Source: Toxoplasma gondii ME49 (lineage: Eukaryota; Apicomplexa; Conoidasida; Eucoccidiorida; Sarcocystidae). Taken from it: a stretch of 64,000 nt of DNA. Under the pieces are notes generated by a model. That model ran no database searches, was not told the DNA's origin, and was given only the letters and a program-made list of their open reading frames with translations. The position numbers and the translations under genes were made by a program. This document shows, piece by piece, positions 58,225-64,000 of the stretch. Each line of letters begins with the position of its first letter. Positions within the stretch are counted from its first letter, which is position 1. Location of the stretch: NCBI RefSeq assembly GCF_000006565.2, contig NC_031468.1, forward strand, positions 1,054,001 through 1,118,000, in the 5' to 3' direction.

Positions 58225-61200
58225 ATGCGGCCGCTGGTCCGTGGCGGGACTGGACGGGGTCCTGGCCTCCCGGCTTCTTCCCGCCGTCAGACGACTGCGG
58301 AAGAGTCGCTTGCGTCCCCCTCGTCCGACGCCGGGCACTCCACGCGATCCGCTGCTTCGACGTCTTCCACCTCTTCTCGGTCGACTTCAGCGCCTTCTGC
58401 GCCGGGTTCCCCGTCTGCAGCCGCTTCCCCGTCTGCGCCTGCATCCCCGTGTGCATCCCCGTCTCGGTCTTACCACGCATCCTCGCGCGCCCCCAACGTT
58501 TCTAGAAGAGGCGAGATGCTTGCTTCGCCTCGTCCCGTGGGCGCGGCTCTGCAGAATTCCCTGCAGGCCGGCGAGACAGGCGAGTTCGATTCGCGTTTCG
58601 GTGCGGAGCGTCCGTTCCCAGGCAGTGACTGGGATGCCTCGCGCACGCTGCAGCTGCCCGCCAGAGAGGACTTGGTCTCTTTGCGGACGACACTGCGGCG
58701 AGGCCCGCCTGCGGGTACCCATCTCACTCCCCAACCTCTCGACGACGACGAGTTCACGCCCAGAGACCCCCTCGAAGGCAGGCAGAATGGACCTCTCAAC
58801 CGGGTCTACATGCGCCGACAGAAGGACGGCGCAGTCTTTCTCTACGTCTCTGCGCAAATGGATCAACACCTTCTTCGCGCCTTCAGCAACTACTCTTTCA
58901 ACGGCTACATGACTGTCCAGAAATGGGTGCAGCTGGTAGGGGCTAAGCACATGCGTTTGACCGAACGGGGGTTGGGCGACAGCGTCTCTTCCTTCCAGAG
59001 AAGACGCCTGTAGAGACACACGCATGCGCATGCTTCTGAGCACTGGAGGCGATCCATTCTGAGCACGCGAAAGGCAGAGAAGGGAACGTCGTATTTAGGG
59101 GATAGCGAGACCGATCGCTGCTTAACGCAAGACACAAGCCACATAACGGGCTGGAGAGTGGCGCGGCATTCTGCACACGGCTTTTCCCAGTGTCGTCTTC
59201 ACTCTGGCGCCAGTTCCTTGTAGTTTTGGTATAGTGGAAGCACCTTTTGGAGGATCTGCACACTTTGAGAAACATGACGAATGGACGGGTGAAAGAACGA
59301 TACGCACGAAACGCGTGCATGTGTGCGTTTTGCGCGATTCCCGTGTTTCCACTTTTACTGGTGGTCCTGAAAAAGTATGCAAGTTCTTGTACTTTGAACC
59401 CTTATGCCCCGGTCGACTTTGCGCTTCCCTTTCCAAAGTTCGACGGCCCTTCTCAGTTCTCTTTCCTTCTGCGTGTTTCGACCTCTTTCTTACCCTCAGG
59501 GAAAGCCGATTCGTTCAAATCCCCTTACTCCTTGTGCTGTCGGTTCGGTGGCATCTCCTGAGGGCTGTTTTTCGCCTTGGGAGAACCCGACATGGACCTT
59601 GCCTCGAGTGTCTCCGATGCATGCGAAGTTCGCTTTTTACGTCTCTCTGGTGCCCCCACGTTCTGCGTATGTCTGTCGACGCTTCTTGCAGTGCATCGAT
59701 GCGGAGCTGTATCCGCGCAACAAAGATCCGGACCTCCTGAGACACATTTTTCGGGGACTCGCCCACGACGGGATGGTCATCGGTGAGCAGCAGTGTTGCA
59801 GAAAAAGAAGATGAGAAGAGATCATGGTCGGACATCACTTTCCGGCCAGAGGGCGAAGACCTCGGAGAGAGAACACTCTCGCCTCGTGTGCGCGGGTTGC
59901 GTTGCTTCCTGACATAGCTGTGGACGGTCGTCGTCTCTGTTTCTCTGCATCCGTTTAATTTTGTTTCCTGTCTCGTCTTCCTCGTATACACATAAGGTTG
60001 TTATCTCGCTTGGCCTTTCTTCTCTGCCTCCCGCTGCTGCGACACCGAATACGACTCCAGTTACGAGATGTACCGAGCGTTTTTGACGCCCATCAATGCG
60101 ATCCAAGTTCCCTCATTCGTCTCTTGGTGGTCTGTTTTTCTTAGCACGCTTTTCATGTTTTCCCCGTTCTCGATTTGCCTGCCTTCTTGATCGGTCCACT
60201 CTTCTTCTGTATCTTTTTTTCGCTGCCCAGAGTTCTGCAACTTCCTTCGCCTTCTCCTCAGACTCGCGCGGTACAAGTTCCGCATGGTTCGCAACATGTC
60301 AGATGAAGATGCCGTAAGGGAAAACCCATCTTCTCGTATTCTCCCCAGCTTGCTTCGTGCTTTCATGTGTCTTATCTCGCAGAATACAACTGCCTCTGTT
60401 AAGCGGTGAACTGGCCTCTGTTCGTTGTCTTTCTCCAGTTACTCCCGAAGTTGCTTTCCTTCTATTCGTCTCTCATCTTTCCGATCTTCCAGTGTTGCCT
60501 GCCTGTGTCTGATCTCTTTTTCTATTTCCTTTTTCTCTGTCCCGTCACCGCGTACTTGCTCTTCTTTTTTTTGTAGGTTGCTGTCTCTCCCGTCACCGGT
60601 CGTTTTCTTTTCTCATGTTTTTGTCTCGCTCTCAGCTGAACGCGCTGCTGGTCCACCTCTTCTGCTTTCCTCGTCTGTTTCTGTCGGGAGCGCGCCTGCA
60701 AGACTGCGGGGTGCAGGCAGGTTCGACCTATCAGGACGCATGCGTCGGACCGACGATTTTGAGCAAGGAACAGGGAGTCCTTGCCATTCCGACCTGCAGT
60801 GTCTCCGCAGCCCAGACCTTCATTCCGACGGAGGATAAAGAGGTCACGATCGAGCCTGCTGTCACCACTGCAGAGACTATGACCCTCCCCGTGGAACTCT
60901 TGACCGCGGGCACACAAACAGAGAAAGAAGAGGTGTGCAGGAAGCCGAAGTGAAGAAAAGAGAAAGACTGAACGAAAGAGAGAGAAAACGAGAAGCGTGA
61001 AAGAGAGCGGAGGAGAGAAAGAGGAGGAGAGGCCAAAGAGAAGGAGGCCGGGAAATCTCCAGAGAGACAAAGAAAGCGATATCTCAAATCAAAGAGAAGC
61101 AGAAGAGTGCGACGGCTCGTGTGATGCCCAGGTGGACGCTTCGTTTTTCGTGGAATCCTACGAGCGGAACAAGGCCCCTGGCTTTTTCTCAAGATGAACA

Positions 61201-63471
61201 TACGGTCGTTCCCCTGCGTCTTTTCTTTCTTTCACCGGTGCTTCCTCTTTGTCAAGGGATCACGGTTTAGGGATGGAGCGTCACATTTGCTGGAGTGGCG
61301 TGTGCCTGGTCTGCCAGGCGTTCGCTCTGGACTACTTCTCTTGAACTTCTTTTGAACTGCATGCGTTTCGAGTTTTTGCAGGAACCAGCGAAACCGCCGC
61401 AGCCCAAGTCGGAACTGGTTTCTCGGGACACCATGACGGACGATGTGGGGAAGCCTTGCGTCGTTTTCTTGGAAAGGCAAAACCCACAGATAGAAGGTAC
61501 GGAGTCAGAGTACACTGCAAAGTCGACGCTGAGAATCGTCTTTTCGGTCGGGTGTTTAGGTTTGCTGATGCATTCTCTGAATTTCGTCTCTCTGTTGTTC
61601 GCCAGTGTGTTTTCTCCAGCGAATTCGATCTTGGCTTGTCCACCTTGGATTCGTCTTTCTCATGGCGTCCACACCCGCTCTTGCCCTCTTCTCTATGTTC
61701 TCCTCTGCTTTCATCCCTTATGCTTCGATCCCCTCTCTGCTTTTTCTTCGCTGTCTCTCGTCCCCTCTCGCGTCCTCTCTTCTCACGCTTCCTCAGTCTC
61801 TTTCGCTTGCCCTTTTCTTCTCTCTCTTCCACTTTTTCTCCCCGTGCTCTTCTCCGCGCCCGCCCCCCTCGCGTTTCCGCAGCTCTTTCCCCCTCTCTCT
61901 TTTTCTGTTTTCACTCTCTCCTTTTTCCTTCTCCCTTTCCTTTTTTCTCTTTCGTTTTTCGTCATGTTCCCTTTTTCTCTCTCTTTTGTCCCTCGTTGCT
62001 TTTCTCTCTTTTCTCTCTATAGAGTGCATCGCCCTCGAGGGCAAGGACGACAGCGAGCTGTACACGGTTTTTTGCAGCTGCAGCGAGTACAACTCCGAGT
62101 GAGTCAGTTTTCTGCCTCGACGAAAGCGGCAGCGTCGGAGACAGAAGTCGACGCACCCGTTCTTCGGCCTTCCGGCGAGGGCCACTGAGCACCCAGAAAT
62201 CGCTTAGAAAACAGGAGACGGAGCAGTGGCTGGCTCGAGGAGAGAGAAGCTGTAGATATTTCGGATTCCTAAAGCGAGCAGAGTCTGACGTATTTAGGGA
62301 TGCGGACGGAAGGTCTCTGCTTCTTCAGCGAGACCCCGAAGCGAGAAAGAAACACAAAGGAAGGAAGACGAACTGTGGTGCATGACAGACGAACGAGATA
62401 CGCACCTGTTTTTTCAGCGAGACGCTTCTTGCAGAGATGAAAATCTTTCGCATTTTTTCTCTGGCCTTCTCTGGCCATCCCACTTCGTGGCAGATCATAT
62501 TTCAAACAAGAGCAACTCCTCTTGCCGTCTCTAGAAGAAATGCGTTTCTTGTCCGCCAGGGGGGAGGTCTCCGCTTCCTGTTTCGAGTAGACCGTTTGTT
62601 GCGCGTCTGCAGGACGGGCGTTACTTCGCTGCTCTACTGTATAGGTGGTGTCTGCGCAGAGCGGTTCTGCGATTTTCAATGCAGGACATTTCAGAACTTG
62701 ATAACCGAACGCGCCTGCGCAGTTCTCTGCAAGGACTCGGGCATCATGGAGGTTCTTTGCCACCCCAAGTCTGCGAGCGTCTCTCCGCAACAAGCGCGCG
62801 TCATCTACCGAGAAGGTGAGACATTGTCTTGCTTTTGATCAGATGCGAAATGCGGTATACAGTTGAAGAGGCTGAACTGAAGGAGAGAGAAGAGAAGATT
62901 CAGGAAAGAAAGGAGAGACAGTCAGGACAGTGGAGGGTCAAGGAAGGAAGGGAGAGAGAGGAGAGTTTGAGAGTTACGAACATACGACGCAGAGAGAAAC
63001 AGGGTAGGGGCAGGAGTGAGAGATAGTGGTGCATGCCGCGTGTGCTGTCTTTTCGCAGCCTCGTCGTTTTCTACCAACGGCTTTCTTCTGTTTGTCTCCA
63101 CAGTCCTTGCTGTGCTTCGTCTCTCATCATCTCCTTTCCTCGCTTTCACGTCTTCATCTGTCCCTTTCTCTGTTGTTTTCTCTGCCGTTCCACTTCTCCG
63201 TCCTTCTCTCTTTCCTTTCGAGTCCGTACCCTTCACCCTTTATTCCTTTGCGTTTTTTTTCTTTTCAGTGATTGCCTCGCGCTCTCGTAGGACTTGGCGT
63301 CCAGGCTCTGCAGGCAAAGGCTCCAGCTCCAATGAGGATCGCAGCGGAGGAGTCTGGACTTCTGGAGACGCGAGAGAAGGCGTCGCCGACGGCAAAGATC
63401 CTGCCCAGGCCGTCCTTGAGGCCCTAGAAAATGCAGAAGACTTCAGGCTCTCGTACCCAGAATTCAAACTG
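58225..63471 (+). CDS. Protein with two p25-alpha/EF-hand-like modules, 3' incomplete
   Basis: Eight exons in the window: 58225-58935, 59692-59782, 60231-60313, 60636-60932, 61382-61496, 62023-62098, 62685-62815 and 63269-63471. All phases agree: 569 codons, no stop, so the gene continues beyond 64000. Residues 1-110 are Ser/Ala/Pro-rich. Module 1 (about 192-290) reads AFSNYSFNGYMTVQKWVQL, IDAELYPRNKDPDLLRHIF, GMVIGEFCNFLRLLLRLARYKF. Module 2 (about 445-569) reads LYTVFCSCSEYNSETFQNL, ACAVLCKDSGIM, SPQQARVIYREG and, after a Gly/Ser-rich insert, DFRLSYPEFKL. Both follow the plan of p25-alpha (TPPP) and related EF-hand-fold domains: aromatic helix, K/D-rich loop, second helix pair, PEF-type strand. 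No canonical calcium-binding loop is visible. p25-alpha proteins bind tubulin (apicortin is an apicomplexan example), so a cytoskeletal role is possible, but family membership needs a profile search. Confidence 0.75.
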
Positions 63472-64000
63472 GTAAAAGCCCACAAAAAGGGCACTCGCAC
63501 CACGGCCGAACGTGAAAACATTCCACTCCTACACAGTAAACACACATTTATACGCACATATATATGTATATATATATATGCATATATATTTATATATGCA
63601 TATATATTTATATATGAGCACGAGTCAGTTTTTTTTCGACGCCGCATTTGTATGTGCTCATGTGTTTTCTGTAAGCGTAAACCGACGAATAGGTGCTCGC
63701 TCCCTCCATACGTGAATCTGTATCTCTGTATAAATGTTAAGAAATGATTACGAATAAAATTACATGTATTTACGCATATGTATGTTTTTGTCTGGAGAGG
63801 ATGTGTGAGAGAGGTAAGAGCGAACCGTGGCTGCTTGGACATGTGGAGCGAAGTTGTCTTTTTTTTAAGTGCGGTTGCGGGCGTCGCGACACAGGCGGCG
63901 GCGTTGCGCATGTTTTCCGTTGTGTTTTCGGTTGTGTTTTCGGCTGCTCCATCTTGGCTCTTGCATGTCGAAGAAGAGACAAGAAATATGTTCAGTGCGT
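63472..64000. other. Intron or downstream sequence to window end
   Basis: Begins with a GTAAAA donor after the last in-window exon and contains a TA/TATGCATA microsatellite (63552-63618). No acceptor with a convincing following exon was found before 64000. Confidence 0.5.
63552..63618. repeat. TA/ATGCATATATATT microsatellite
   Basis: Interrupted TA runs with a repeated TATGCATATATATTTATA unit. Confidence 0.85.

Noticed and set aside
1..64000. CRISPR arrays, bacterial operons, ribosome-binding sites
   Set aside because: Spliceosomal introns throughout and repeats without unique spacers show that this is eukaryotic nuclear DNA.

Overview
The window looks like nuclear DNA of a coccidian apicomplexan of the Toxoplasma/Neospora/Hammondia group. 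The evidence is intron-rich genes on both strands with canonical GT..AG introns, TA/TATG microsatellites in introns and spacers, GCATGC-containing promoter-type motifs, purine-rich starts of the form AAAATGG, and protein content (alternative NADH dehydrogenase, PAN/Apple secretory protein) typical of these parasites. Species assignment is inference. All exon models were built by hand from splice signals, reading-frame phase and protein-family match. For every accepted multi-exon model the exon lengths sum to a whole number of codons.

Layout. 186-1418 (+): Asterix-like ER membrane protein (PAT complex). 3506-15544 (-): 14-exon RCC1-repeat/coiled-coil protein of about 1067 residues. 16934-17391 (-): a weak candidate small gene. 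18621-20486 (-): histone chaperone ASF1 with a long acidic tail and a charged loop insertion. 22422-25214 (+): type II (alternative) NADH dehydrogenase, divergent from ASF1. 26946-35059 (-): 14-exon N-myristoyltransferase, convergent with NDH2. 38485-39735 (-): intronless unknown secretory protein. 45877-47193 (+): intronless PAN/Apple protein with four modules. 50333-55164 (-): five-exon ABC half-transporter with degenerate nucleotide-binding motifs. 58225-63471 (+): multi-exon protein with two p25-alpha/EF-hand-like modules, running off the right end.

The genes are not an operon-like pathway. Housekeeping genes (ASF1, NDH2, NMT, Asterix) surround a segment of about 15 kb (33.4-48.3 kb) that has no TA microsatellites and holds only two genes, both intronless and both apparently secretory. 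That contrast, together with the unknown secreted protein, the duplicated PAN gene, the degenerate ABC ATPase and the p25-like gene, holds most of the novelty. I saw no tRNA, rRNA, CRISPR or intact transposon.
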